Below, piece after piece: positions 6,012 through 13,480 of a stretch of 19,493 nucleotides of DNA. Where the stretch lies: assembly GCA_038239195.1 (NCBI GenBank), contig JBBSEZ010000165.1, forward strand, positions 1 to 19,493, written 5' to 3'. Source of the stretch: JBBSEZ01 sp038239195. Lineage in GTDB: Bacteria > Planctomycetota > Planctomycetia > Gemmatales > Gemmataceae. The translations under genes were made by a program, and so were the position numbers. The notes beneath the pieces were generated by a model. It searched no databases and was not told the origin of the DNA. It saw only the letters and a program-made list of their open reading frames with translations. The number at the start of each line of letters is the position of its first letter. Within the stretch, counting starts at the first letter, position 1.

Positions 6012-8093
6012 ATGGCAACCAACGATCCGACACCTCCGAAAAAGCCCCCGACGGGCCAGCCCGCCCCCCCTGGGAACAAGGTGCCTAACGGCGTCCCGCC
6101 GCGCCCTGTCCCCGCCGCCCCCGGGACAGGGGCGGGAGGGGCCGCGCCCAAGAGCGGGGCCATCACGCCGGCTCGGCCCGGCATCCCGGTGAAGGCCCCG
6201 GCCAAGCCCGTGGCAGGGGCCGCGGGGGCGCCTGCCAAGCCCGCCGTACTGGCCCAGGGCATCAAGCCCGGCGCACCGGCCCAGGGCGTCAAGCCGGCCG
6301 TTCCTCCCGCGGGGGGGGCAGCGGGGGCCAAGCCGCCGGCCAAGCCGGTGAAGAAGCCGGGCGCGCGCCCCAAGGAGAGCGGCGGGAGGCGCAAGCTCGG
6401 GCAGGTGATGGTGGACCTCGGCTTCATCGACGAGGACCAGCTCTGGGAGGTCCTCGAGGAAGGCAAGAGCACGGGCGTGCCGATCGGGCAGGCCGCGCTG
6501 GGCCGCGGGCTCATCAACGCCGACCAGCTCCTCCAGGCGCTCGGCGAGCAGCACAGCCTCAAGGTGGTCAACCTCGCCGAGTTGAAGCCCCAACCCGAAG
6601 CGCTGGCGCTGGTGCCCGAGACGATGGCGGGGGTCTACAAGATCCTTCCGCTCACCGTGAAGGACAAGGTCTTGACGATCGTGGTGGGCGACCCCGGCAA
6701 CCTCGGGGCCCTCGACGACCTCCGCAACCTGCTCGGCATGAACGAAGTGATCGCCCAGCTCGCCACCCCGGAGGCGATCGCCGAAGTCCTCGCCAAGGCC
6801 TACGCCGGCAAGGAAGAGTCGATCATCGACCTGATCCAGGAGATCGAGAGCGACCCGACCCTCGGCCAGCGCCGCGCCGAGACCAGCATCGACCTCGACG
6901 CGATGATCGAGCAGGCGGACGCCGCCCCGGTGCGCAAGCTCATCAACATGGTGTTCCTGCTGGCCATCCGCGACAAGGCCAGCGACATTCACTTCGAGCC
7001 GTTCGAGGACGAGTACAAGATGCGCTATCGCTGCGATGGCGTGCTGTACGAGATGGTGCCCCCCCCGCGCCACCTCGCCAACGCCATCGCCAGCCGCATC
7101 AAGGTCATGTCCAACCTCGACATCGCCGAGCGCCGGCTCCCCCAGGACGGGCGCATCGAGCTCAACGTCGGCGGCAACAAGGTGGACATGCGCGTGAGCA
7201 TCCTGCCCACGCTGTTCGGCGAGAGCGTGGTCATCCGCGTGCTCGACCGCACGGTGGTGTCGCTCGACCTGAACAAGATCGGCATGAGCCCGGAGATGCT
7301 CGCGGAGTTCCGCCTGGTGATCGCCAAGCCCAACGGCATCGTCCTGGTGACGGGGCCGACGGGCGCCGGCAAGACGACGACGCTGTACGCGGCGCTGAAC
7401 GAGCTCAACGTCGTCAGCGACAAGTTGATCACGACGGAGGACCCCGTCGAGTACGACATGGACGGCATCGTGCAGGTGCCGATCAACCACGACATCGGCA
7501 TGACGTTCGCCTTGGCCCTGCGGTCGATCTTGCGGCAGGACCCCGACAAGATCCTGGTAGGCGAGATCCGCGACCTCGAAACGGCCCAGATCGCGGTGCA
7601 GTCCGCCCTGACGGGTCACATCGTGTTCAGCACCCTGCACACCAACGACGCGCCGAGCACCATCACGCGCATGCGCGACATGGGGCTGGAGCCGTTTTTG
7701 ATCACGGCGACGGTGGAGGCGATCCTGGCCCAGCGGCTGGTGCGCAAGATCTGCGAGGACTGCCGCACGGAGTTCGACCCGTCGGCCGAGATGCTGATGG
7801 AACTGAACCTGACCCCGGCCGACGTGAAGGGCAAGAAGTTCTTCTACGGCAAGGGCTGCGACCGCTGCAACAACACGGGGCACCGCGGGCGCATGGGCCT
7901 TTACGAGTTGCTGATCGTCAACGACGACATCCGCGACCTGATCTCGCAGGGCGTCTCGGTGGACGTCATGCGCAAGGCGTGCCTGCGCATGGGCATGACG
8001 ACGCTGCGCGAGTCGGGCATGACCGCGCTGCACAAGGGGCTGACGACCATCGACGAGGTGGTGCGCGAGACGGTGCTGGAAGACGAGGGATAA
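6012..8093 (+). CDS. gspE: GspE/PilB-family assembly ATPase (second copy) with Pro/Ala-rich N-terminal extension
   Basis: The product is 693 residues. The first 125 or so are low-complexity Pro/Ala/Gly/Lys sequence with repeated PAKP, KPGAPAQG and KPGARP motifs, probably disordered. A MshEN/GspE_N domain follows (about 126-270, starting RKLGQVMVDLGFIDEDQLWE). The ATPase part has ASDIHFEPFEDEYKMRYRCD, Walker A GPTGAGKTT (448-456), TTEDPVEYDMDGIVQV, Walker B KILVGEIRD (513-521), His-box FSTLHTNDAPSTITRM, and zinc cysteines CEDC (581-584) and CDRC (616-619). All key residues are present, so it should be active. It starts 59 bases after pilT and is followed by gspF after a hairpin repeat, which makes it the likeliest partner of that platform. 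The ribosome binding site before ATG 6012 is weak, with no clear GGAG. The paralogue at 2601 lacks the extension. Confidence 0.94.
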   Translation: MATNDPTPPKKPPTGQPAPPGNKVPNGVPPRPVPAAPGTGAGGAAPKSGAITPARPGIPVKAPAKPVAGAAGAPAKPAVLAQGIKPGAPAQGVKPAVPPAGGAAGAKPPAKPVKKPGARPKESGGRRKLGQVMVDLGFIDEDQLWEVLEEGKSTGVPIGQAALGRGLINADQLLQALGEQHSLKVVNLAELKPQPEALALVPETMAGVYKILPLTVKDKVLTIVVGDPGNLGALDDLRNLLGMNEVIAQLATPEAIAEVLAKAYAGKEESIIDLIQEIESDPTLGQRRAETSIDLDAMIEQADAAPVRKLINMVFLLAIRDKASDIHFEPFEDEYKMRYRCDGVLYEMVPPPRHLANAIASRIKVMSNLDIAERRLPQDGRIELNVGGNKVDMRVSILPTLFGESVVIRVLDRTVVSLDLNKIGMSPEMLAEFRLVIAKPNGIVLVTGPTGAGKTTTLYAALNELNVVSDKLITTEDPVEYDMDGIVQVPINHDIGMTFALALRSILRQDPDKILVGEIRDLETAQIAVQSALTGHIVFSTLHTNDAPSTITRMRDMGLEPFLITATVEAILAQRLVRKICEDCRTEFDPSAEMLMELNLTPADVKGKKFFYGKGCDRCNNTGHRGRMGLYELLIVNDDIRDLISQGVSVDVMRKACLRMGMTTLRESGMTALHKGLTTIDEVVRETVLEDEG

Positions 8094-8097
8094 CGCC

Positions 8098-8159
8098 TGT
8101 AGGGAACGCCCTCCGTGGCTTTCCGGTGTCGCGGAACGCCACGGAGGGCGTTCCCTACA
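8098..8159. repeat. long perfect hairpin between gspE and gspF, family B (TGTAGGGAACGCC type)
   Basis: The arms 8098-8119 and 8138-8159 are 22-base perfect inverted copies (TGTAGGGAACGCCCTCCG onward). After one mismatch the stem continues as TTCCG/CGGAA around a 6-base loop. It starts five bases after the upstream stop codon and ends 38 bases before gspF. There is no T-run after it, so it is more likely a REP-type palindrome, RNA stabiliser or partial attenuator than an intrinsic terminator. Confidence 0.85.
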
Positions 8160-8197
8160 AGACGGAGACCGGACCACAATCGAGGCGGAGTGAAGCG

Positions 8198-9448
8198 ATG
8201 CCGACCTTCAAGTACGAGGCGATGGACACCAGCGGCGGAGAGGTGAAAGACTCCGTCGATGCGGTGAACGAGGAAGAGGCCCAGCAAAAGATCCGGCAGA
8301 TGGGCTACTTCGTGACGAAGATCACGGAGATGATCGGCACCGGCAAGGGCAAGAAGAAGGGCAAGGGCGGGGCCGGCAAGCGCAAGAAGGGCCAGGTCTT
8401 CACCATCGGCGGGGTGTCCAGCAAGCTGCTGTGTACCTTTACCCGCCAGCTCTCGACCCTGCAAGACGCCGGCCTGCCGGTGTTGCGGAGCCTCCGCATC
8501 CTCGAACACCAGATGAAGCCGGGCGTGCTCAAGAACGCGCTGATCGACGTGGTCGAGGACGTGGAGTCGGGCAGCACTCTGTCGGAGGCGTTCGGCAAGC
8601 ACCCCAAGTGCTTCGATCGGCTCTACGTCAACATGGTGAAGGCCGGCGAGGCCGGCGGCGCGCTCGAAGTGATCCTCAAGCGCCTCGCCGACTTCAAGGA
8701 GAAGTCCCAGGCCCTGAAGCGCAAGATCACGGGTGCGATGGTGTACCCCGTCGTGGTCATCCTGGTGGCCGTCTCGATCTTGTGCTTCATCATGCTGTTC
8801 ATCATCCCGAAGTTCGAGAAGATCTTCAAGGACTTCAACATGGAATTGCCGGCCGTGACGAAGGCGCTCATGGCCACGTCCAACTGGTTCGCCGACTACT
8901 GGTACATGCTGCCGCTGTTCCCGTTGGTGTTCTGGCTGATGCTCAAGCTGATCCGCATGCACAAGACGGGGAACTACGCGCTGGACCGGCTCTACCTGTG
9001 GATACCGATCATCGGCCCGCTGATCGAGAAGGTCATCGTGGCGCGCACGATGCGGACGCTGGGCACGCTGGTCAGTTCGGGCGTACCGATCCTGGAGGCG
9101 TTGGCCATCGTGCGGGAGACGGCGAACAACGCGGTCTTCGAGCGGATGTACCAGCGCGTCTACGAGTCGATCCGCGAGGGCGACACGCTGGCGCAGCCGC
9201 TCAAGGAGAGCCGGCTGGTCGATGACATGGTGATCAACATGGTGGACGTCGGCGAGGAGACGGGCGACCTGGACACGATGCTCTACAAGATCGCCGACGT
9301 CTACGACGAGGAAGTGGACGTGCTGGTCGAGAGCCTCATCAGCCTGCTCGAGCCGATCATGATCGTCGTGCTCGGCCTCATCATCGGGTTCATCGTGATC
9401 GCCCTGTTCCTGCCGCTGATCAAGCTGCTGGAAGGGCTGAGCAAGTAA
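8198..9448 (+). CDS. gspF: GspF/PilC-family inner-membrane platform protein
   Basis: This protein anchors the assembly ATPase and feeds pseudopilin subunits into the growing fibre. The product is 416 residues. After an N-terminal stretch (MPTFKYEAMDTSGGEVKDSV) and a Lys/Gly-rich linker (about 48-65) it has two T2SSF domains (about 75-200 and 275-410). Typical motifs are FTRQLSTLQDAGLPVLRSL in the first and RTLGTLVSSGVPILEALAI in the second. Transmembrane segments lie at about 181-204, 232-251 and 386-409, the usual three. The start is ATG 8198, with GGAG seven bases upstream. The frame runs open further upstream, but that sequence is the hairpin repeat and the end of gspE. The length is typical. 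One platform gene serves a locus with three ATPases. Confidence 0.95.
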   Translation: MPTFKYEAMDTSGGEVKDSVDAVNEEEAQQKIRQMGYFVTKITEMIGTGKGKKKGKGGAGKRKKGQVFTIGGVSSKLLCTFTRQLSTLQDAGLPVLRSLRILEHQMKPGVLKNALIDVVEDVESGSTLSEAFGKHPKCFDRLYVNMVKAGEAGGALEVILKRLADFKEKSQALKRKITGAMVYPVVVILVAVSILCFIMLFIIPKFEKIFKDFNMELPAVTKALMATSNWFADYWYMLPLFPLVFWLMLKLIRMHKTGNYALDRLYLWIPIIGPLIEKVIVARTMRTLGTLVSSGVPILEALAIVRETANNAVFERMYQRVYESIREGDTLAQPLKESRLVDDMVINMVDVGEETGDLDTMLYKIADVYDEEVDVLVESLISLLEPIMIVVLGLIIGFIVIALFLPLIKLLEGLSK

Positions 9449-9478
9449 GGTGCGACGGGCAGGACTTCGTTTCCGGTT

Positions 9479-9500
9479 GGACGGCTCAGGAGGGCCGTCC
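9479..9500. repeat. GGACGGC/GCCGTCC palindrome after gspF, family C
   Basis: GGACGGC (9479-9485) and GCCGTCC (9494-9500) form a 7-bp stem with an 8-base loop about 30 bases after the gspF stop. A CTTTTT run occurs about 10 bases later (9511-9516), too far for a classic terminator but able to give partial termination. It is a single palindrome, unlike the paired elements nearby. Confidence 0.55.
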
Positions 9501-9538
9501 TACGCGGGCGCTTTTTCCCGCCGGTCGCATCACGAGGC

Positions 9539-9667
9539 CCCTTTTGGAGTGCGGCGCATTTATCGCCGCTTTCTTTTGCGGCGAGAGGGGCTTGCGGGGG
9601 CGAGGCCTCTGGGGCGGGGAAAACGAAGAAAAGAAAGCGGCGATGAATCCGCCGCACTCCAAAAGGG
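9539..9667. repeat. REPIN-like inverted pair, family D (TTTTGGAGTGCGGCG type)
   Basis: The arms 9539-9577 and 9629-9667 are 39-base inverted copies with two mismatches. Each arm also contains its own GCGGCG/CGCCGC palindrome, which is the structure of a REP doublet. The pair fills most of the 235-bp spacer between gspF and the first pseudopilin gene and ends four bases before that gene's Shine-Dalgarno site, so folding could affect its translation. Confidence 0.85.
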
Positions 9668-9683
9668 CTCGAGGAGAACAACC

Positions 9684-10568
9684 ATGACACGACTGCAAAC
9701 GAGCGCCCGCCGACGAGGCTTCACGCTGATCGAGTTGCTGGTGGTGATCGCCATCATCGCGGTCCTGATCAGCCTGACGACGGCGGCGGTGATGCGGTTC
9801 CTCATCAAGGGGCCCGAGATCACCTGCCGCTCGGACATCGACGGGCTGTCGGCGTCGCGGGGCGCGTTCCTGGCGGAGTTCGGCGTCAACCACGTGCCCA
9901 GCCAGATCAAGCTGTGCGAGACCGCCAACGGGTACAACATGGCCAACCGGCTCGACGCGGACAGTGTGAATTTCTTGAATCAGATCTTCGGCAAGCGCTT
10001 CAACGCGAACGCGGGCGGGTTTGACTGGAACGGTAACGGTAACGCCACCGACGCCGCCGTCACGCTGAGCGGGGATCAGTGCCTGGTGTTCTTCCTCGGC
10101 GGCATCCCCTCGAACTCGGGCACGACGAAGGGCTGTCGCGGCTTTTCGACCAGCCCAACCAGCCCAACCAACCCTACCGACTTCACGGGAGGGGGGGCGC
10201 CACGCGGGCCGTTCTTCGAGTTCAAGTCGAACCGACTGGTGGTCGGCACGGGTGGGTTCTTCAACTATACCGATGCGTTCGGCAAGAAGCCGTACGCCTA
10301 CTTCAGCGCCGGGAAGGTGGACAACGGCTACAACCGCTACGGCACGTCCGACTGCGCGACCCTTGGCGTGTCGCCCTATTTTCAATCGACCTCCGCGAGC
10401 GGGACGATCTTCTACAACCCGCGAGGCTTCCAGATCATTTCCGCAGGGGCGGACGGGAATTTCGGGCCGGGCGGGTTGGTGGACCCGGCCGTCGGCGCGA
10501 CGGACGCCCCGAGCAAGGACAACTTCACCAACTTTTCGCGGCTGAGGCTGGGGGCCCCGATTCAATGA
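9684..10568 (+). CDS. GspG-like pseudopilin (first copy)
   Basis: The product is 294 residues with a class III prepilin signal: basic leader MTRLQTSARRRG, predicted cleavage after Gly12, then FTLIELLVVIAIIAVLISL with the conserved Glu at mature position 5 (Glu17). The hydrophobic helix spans about 13-38. The globular part is Gly/Asn-rich and ends with IISAGADGNFGPGG, reminiscent of the calcium-site region of GspG (SxGxDG). A short Pro/Thr/Ser run (TSPTSPTNPTD) lies mid-protein. The start is ATG 9684, with GAGGAG seven bases upstream. The frame is open further upstream only through the repeat spacer. It is roughly twice the length of proteobacterial GspG and is not the DUF1559 type of planctomycete prepilin-like protein. 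It is probably a main or alternative fibre subunit processed by a prepilin peptidase encoded elsewhere. Confidence 0.85.
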   Translation: MTRLQTSARRRGFTLIELLVVIAIIAVLISLTTAAVMRFLIKGPEITCRSDIDGLSASRGAFLAEFGVNHVPSQIKLCETANGYNMANRLDADSVNFLNQIFGKRFNANAGGFDWNGNGNATDAAVTLSGDQCLVFFLGGIPSNSGTTKGCRGFSTSPTSPTNPTDFTGGGAPRGPFFEFKSNRLVVGTGGFFNYTDAFGKKPYAYFSAGKVDNGYNRYGTSDCATLGVSPYFQSTSASGTIFYNPRGFQIISAGADGNFGPGGLVDPAVGATDAPSKDNFTNFSRLRLGAPIQ

Positions 10569-10571
10569 GTC

Positions 10572-10656
10572 GTGGGACAGGCTTTCCAGCCTGTCCAACC
10601 TGGGGATGAGCTTCACGCCTTGGGGAAGGCCGGACAGGCTGGAAAGCCTGCCCCAC
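10572..10656. repeat. REPIN-like inverted pair, family E (GACAGGCTTTCC type)
   Basis: The arms 10572-10596 and 10632-10656 are 25-base inverted copies with one mismatch. Each arm is itself a hairpin (GACAGGCT-TTCC-AGCCTGTC in the left arm). The element begins four bases after a stop codon and ends 45 bases before the next start, occupying most of the spacer between the two GspG-like genes. Confidence 0.87.
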
Positions 10657-10701
10657 GGCCCGCCATTGACTCGCGAACGAGCCCAAGAAGGGAAACGGGA
10701 C

Positions 10702-11607
10702 ATGCGACACACCTCCGACGTCCACCAGGCCGCCCGGCCCCGGCGAGCAGGCTTCACCCTGATCGAGCTCCTCGTCGTCATCAGCATCATCGCGGTGCTG
10801 ATGGCACTCTCGGCGGCGGCGTACCTCCGCGTTTCGGGGACGGCGCAAAAATCGACGACGAAAACCACCATGCAGCGGCTCGATAGCCGCCTCCGCCAGC
10901 AGACGGCCTTTTTCTCCGACCGGGGCCGCGAGAGCGCGGTGCCGCCGACGGTCCTTCAGAACCTCGCCGGGAACGATCGGGAACGCGCTCGCGCGATCTG
11001 GATGAAGCTGCAATTCAGGCAGACGTTCCCCACCACGTTCGCCGAGGCGCTGAGCCCCTCGCCGGGCTACATCGCTCCCCGCGACGGCTACGTGAAGCAC
11101 CTGGCACAGTACGGCATCACCAGCGGGACGGCCGGGGCCCCGTTGCCGCACGAGTCGGCGGCGTGCCTGTACATGATCCTGCGCTATGGCCCGGAGACGA
11201 CGGGCGAGGACGACACGTCGATGGCGGGGGCGACCAAGGTGGTCGGCGGCATCCCGGTGCTGGTCGATGCTTGGGGCAACCCCCTGCTGTTCTGCCGCTG
11301 GCCGACGGGGGACCCGACGACGGGGGTCAGCCCGATCAACCCGCAGGGCTGGCAATCCGGCTTCAAGGACCCGCTCGACCCGCGCGGCACGCTGTCTTCG
11401 AAGGCGTGGATCAATGCCTACGGCACGAACTTCGCGAATGCGGTGGGCTACGTGCCGAACAACACCCCCCAGGGCCAATCCTTGAACCTGACGCCCGTGA
11501 TTGTGTCGGCCGGGCCCGACAAGGTGTTCGGGGTCAATTTGCTCACGCTGCAAATCGCCCCGGGCAACCAGGCCAACGACAACATCTACAGCACCGACCT
11601 GCGCTGA
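10702..11607 (+). CDS. GspG-like pseudopilin (second copy)
   Basis: The product is 301 residues. The prepilin leader MRHTSDVHQAARPRRAG is cleaved after Gly17, followed by FTLIELLVVISIIAVLMALS with Glu22 at mature position 5. The globular domain contains PVLVDAWGNPLLF, which resembles the DPWGNPY motif of GspG, and near the end VSAGPDKVFG, resembling the GspG SxGxDG calcium-site region. The start is ATG 10702, with AAGGGA eight bases upstream. An in-frame ATG at 10606 lies inside the inverted repeat and would add a leader too long for a prepilin. It sits directly behind another GspG-like gene; whether the two form one fibre or are alternatives cannot be told. Confidence is high for a pseudopilin and moderate for the G subtype. 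Confidence 0.84.
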   Translation: MRHTSDVHQAARPRRAGFTLIELLVVISIIAVLMALSAAAYLRVSGTAQKSTTKTTMQRLDSRLRQQTAFFSDRGRESAVPPTVLQNLAGNDRERARAIWMKLQFRQTFPTTFAEALSPSPGYIAPRDGYVKHLAQYGITSGTAGAPLPHESAACLYMILRYGPETTGEDDTSMAGATKVVGGIPVLVDAWGNPLLFCRWPTGDPTTGVSPINPQGWQSGFKDPLDPRGTLSSKAWINAYGTNFANAVGYVPNNTPQGQSLNLTPVIVSAGPDKVFGVNLLTLQIAPGNQANDNIYSTDLR

Positions 11608-11631
11608 GCGCGTCTCGCGGGAGAAGCCACC

Positions 11632-12543
11632 ATGCCGAAGTTGCCAGGAGATCGGGCCCGCCGACGAGCGTTCACGCTGATCGAGTTGATCGTCGTCATC
11701 AGCATCCTGGCCGTCCTGATGACGCTGACGGTGGTCTTCGTGATACCGGCGTTTCAGGACAACAAGAACGTCATCCGCGGCGTCGATCGCGTCAGCACCA
11801 CGCTGCTGATCTCCAAGCAGCGCGCGCTGCGCGACGCCGCGCCGCGCGGGGTGCGCTTCCTGGTGGACCCGAACAACGCGGCGGCGCTGTGGGTCAACCG
11901 GCTCCAGTACATCGAGCAGCCCGAGCCGTTCACGGGCGGGCAGGTGACCGTCGCGCCCGGCAGCACCACGGTGACAATGTTCAACGTCGATCTCCTGGGC
12001 GGGGCGACCGTTGGCAGCGTCGATCAGTACAACGTCCAGCCGGGCGATTACTTTCGCTACGAGTCGGGAGGGGTCGGTTCCAACTTCCAGATTGCCGCCG
12101 TCGATCCCGCGAGCAACACCTTGACGCTTAACAACCCGGTGAACGTCCCCATTCCTCCCATGACGAGCTCGTACAAGATCGTTCGTCAGCCCCGGCCCAT
12201 CGCGGGCGAGGCGGAGGTCAACCTGCCCCAAAACGTGGTGGTGGACCTCAACCAGGTGAACGCCTCCGGGCCCAACAACCAGGTCCCGACGCGAAGCGTG
12301 CCGGGCGGCACGGTCACGTACTACGAGATCTTGTTCGACCCCGCTGGAGGGGTGACGAACCGGCCCAGCAGCACGCCCATCGCGCTGATCGTGCGCGACA
12401 GCACGGCCGACAACGCGCTCGACGCGAACACGACGCGCGTCATGGGCATCAACCCGCGCACGGGGTTCATCTCCGCCCACCCGGTTGGGCCGGCCGGCAA
12501 CCCCCTGCAGTTCGCGCTGGACGGCAAGTCCTCCGGGCTGTGA
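11632..12543 (+). CDS. GspH/FimT-like minor pseudopilin with Ala at the cleavage site
   Basis: The product is 303 residues. The basic leader MPKLPGDRARRRA is followed by FTLIELIVVISILAVLMTLT, with Glu18 at mature position 5. The residue before the cleavage point is Ala13 rather than the usual Gly. The body is predicted beta-rich (VTVAPGSTTVTMFNVDLLGG, DYFRYESGG) with an early STTLLISKQRALRDAAPRGV segment, as GspH/FimT proteins have after the helix. The start follows the previous stop by 24 bases, with a GGGAGA ribosome site, so it is cotranscribed. In type II systems GspH belongs to the minor pseudopilin set near the fibre tip. The subtype is inferred from helix sequence and gene order. Confidence 0.8.
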   Translation: MPKLPGDRARRRAFTLIELIVVISILAVLMTLTVVFVIPAFQDNKNVIRGVDRVSTTLLISKQRALRDAAPRGVRFLVDPNNAAALWVNRLQYIEQPEPFTGGQVTVAPGSTTVTMFNVDLLGGATVGSVDQYNVQPGDYFRYESGGVGSNFQIAAVDPASNTLTLNNPVNVPIPPMTSSYKIVRQPRPIAGEAEVNLPQNVVVDLNQVNASGPNNQVPTRSVPGGTVTYYEILFDPAGGVTNRPSSTPIALIVRDSTADNALDANTTRVMGINPRTGFISAHPVGPAGNPLQFALDGKSSGL

Positions 12544-12563
12544 GACAACAGGAGAGGTCCTCC

Positions 12564-13478
12564 ATGAACCGTCCCGGCATTACCCTGGTCGAGGTGCTGG
12601 TTGCCATCTTCATCATGGGGATCGGCCTGCTGGCGATCCTCGTGCTGTTCCCCCTGGGCGCCCTGAACATGGCCCGGTCGCTCAAGGACGACCGCTGCGG
12701 CACCATCGCCAGCAACGCGGACTCGCTGGCCGCGGCCACCGACCTGCGCATCGACGCGAACGTCGCGGCCGCGCTCGTCGCCACCCCAGCGGGCTACGCC
12801 GCGCCGGACCCCAGCGGGCCCGGTTACCCGGTGCTCGTCGATGCCTACGGCGTCTTCGGCGGGCTCACGGCCAACGCCGGCACCAACACGCCCGTCGTTC
12901 GGGTCAGCCCCAAGTACATCACGAACATCGCCCCCGCGCAACAGCAAAGCCTCGCCATCGACCGATTCTTCAGCTTGCTGGACGATTTGAGCTTCGACCC
13001 GAATGGGGCCCCGTTCGACCCGAATGGGCCCCCGCCGCTCACCGTCGGCGCGTTGCAGCGCCAGGGCTGGTACACCTGGTCCTACGTTCTGCGCCGGCCG
13101 CAAACGTCGAATTCCGGCAGCACGAACCTGACGGTGATCGTCTACAAACAACGGCCCGTGCAGACGCCCGTGGTCGAGCAGGCCTACTCTCTGGCGCAGC
13201 CGGGCAACCTGGGCGACACGGCCTTCGCGCTGACCTGGGCCGCCCCGCAGCCGGCCGCCGAGCTCCGGCGCGGCTCGTGGCTGATGGACACCACTTACGA
13301 GCTCAAGCCGGGGGGGGGCTACGCCCACGCCCAGTTCTACCGCGTCATGTCGGCGACGCCGTCGGGGACCAATGCGATGCAGGTGGAAGTGCTGCCGCCC
13401 CTGCGCGACGCCAACGTCCAGCAAATGGTCTTCCTGGACTTCGCCGCCGAGATCTTCGACCGTGGCACGGGGAGGTAA
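12564..13478 (+). CDS. GspI/PilV-like minor pseudopilin
   Basis: The product is 304 residues. The leader is very short (MNRPG), with cleavage after Gly5, then ITLVEVLVAIFIMGIGLLAI with Glu10 at mature position 5; TLVEVLVA is typical of GspI/PilV. The stretch LVLFPLGALNMARSLKDDRC follows the helix. The rest is soluble and unannotated, ending VFLDFAAEIFDRGTGR. A seven-residue unit, FDPNGAP then FDPNGPP, is tandemly duplicated. GGAGAGG lies upstream of the ATG and the gap from the previous gene is 20 bases. The end of this gene supplies the ribosome site of the next. GspI pairs with GspJ and GspK in the known tip complex, which fits the gene order here. Confidence 0.82.
   Translation: MNRPGITLVEVLVAIFIMGIGLLAILVLFPLGALNMARSLKDDRCGTIASNADSLAAATDLRIDANVAAALVATPAGYAAPDPSGPGYPVLVDAYGVFGGLTANAGTNTPVVRVSPKYITNIAPAQQQSLAIDRFFSLLDDLSFDPNGAPFDPNGPPPLTVGALQRQGWYTWSYVLRRPQTSNSGSTNLTVIVYKQRPVQTPVVEQAYSLAQPGNLGDTAFALTWAAPQPAAELRRGSWLMDTTYELKPGGGYAHAQFYRVMSATPSGTNAMQVEVLPPLRDANVQQMVFLDFAAEIFDRGTGR
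12993..13034 (+). repeat. in-frame 21-bp tandem duplication in the GspI-like gene
   Basis: Two adjacent 21-base units (12993-13013 and 13014-13034), each beginning TTCGACCCGAATGGG, differ at one base and encode FDPNGAP and FDPNGPP. It looks like a recent duplication that keeps the frame. Confidence 0.8.
13471..13475 (+). promoter_or_regulatory. ribosome binding site of the GspJ-like gene inside the previous gene's end
   Basis: GGAGG at 13471-13475 overlaps the final codons of the GspI-like gene, just before its TAA, and is five bases from the ATG at 13481. This tight arrangement suggests coupled translation of the two pseudopilins. Confidence 0.7.
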
Positions 13479-13480
13479 TC

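Noticed and set aside
5838..8177. A 779-residue minus-strand open frame opposite the second GspE gene
   Set aside because: It is a shadow of the high-GC coding strand. It is His/Arg/Asp-rich, has no recognisable domain, and ends in a poly-Ser translation of the antisense acidic repeat.
7979..8197. Upstream extension of the GspF frame
   Set aside because: This would place the start inside the end of gspE and translate the hairpin. The ATG at 8198 has a proper GGAG and gives the family's normal N-terminus.
9450..9683. Upstream extension of the first pseudopilin
   Set aside because: It translates the repeat spacer and would bury the prepilin leader. The ATG at 9684 has GAGGAG and a short basic leader.
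10606..10701. Alternative earlier start for the second GspG-like protein
   Set aside because: The ATG lies inside the inverted repeat element and would give a leader of about 49 residues. Prepilin leaders are usually shorter, and ATG 10702 has its own ribosome site.
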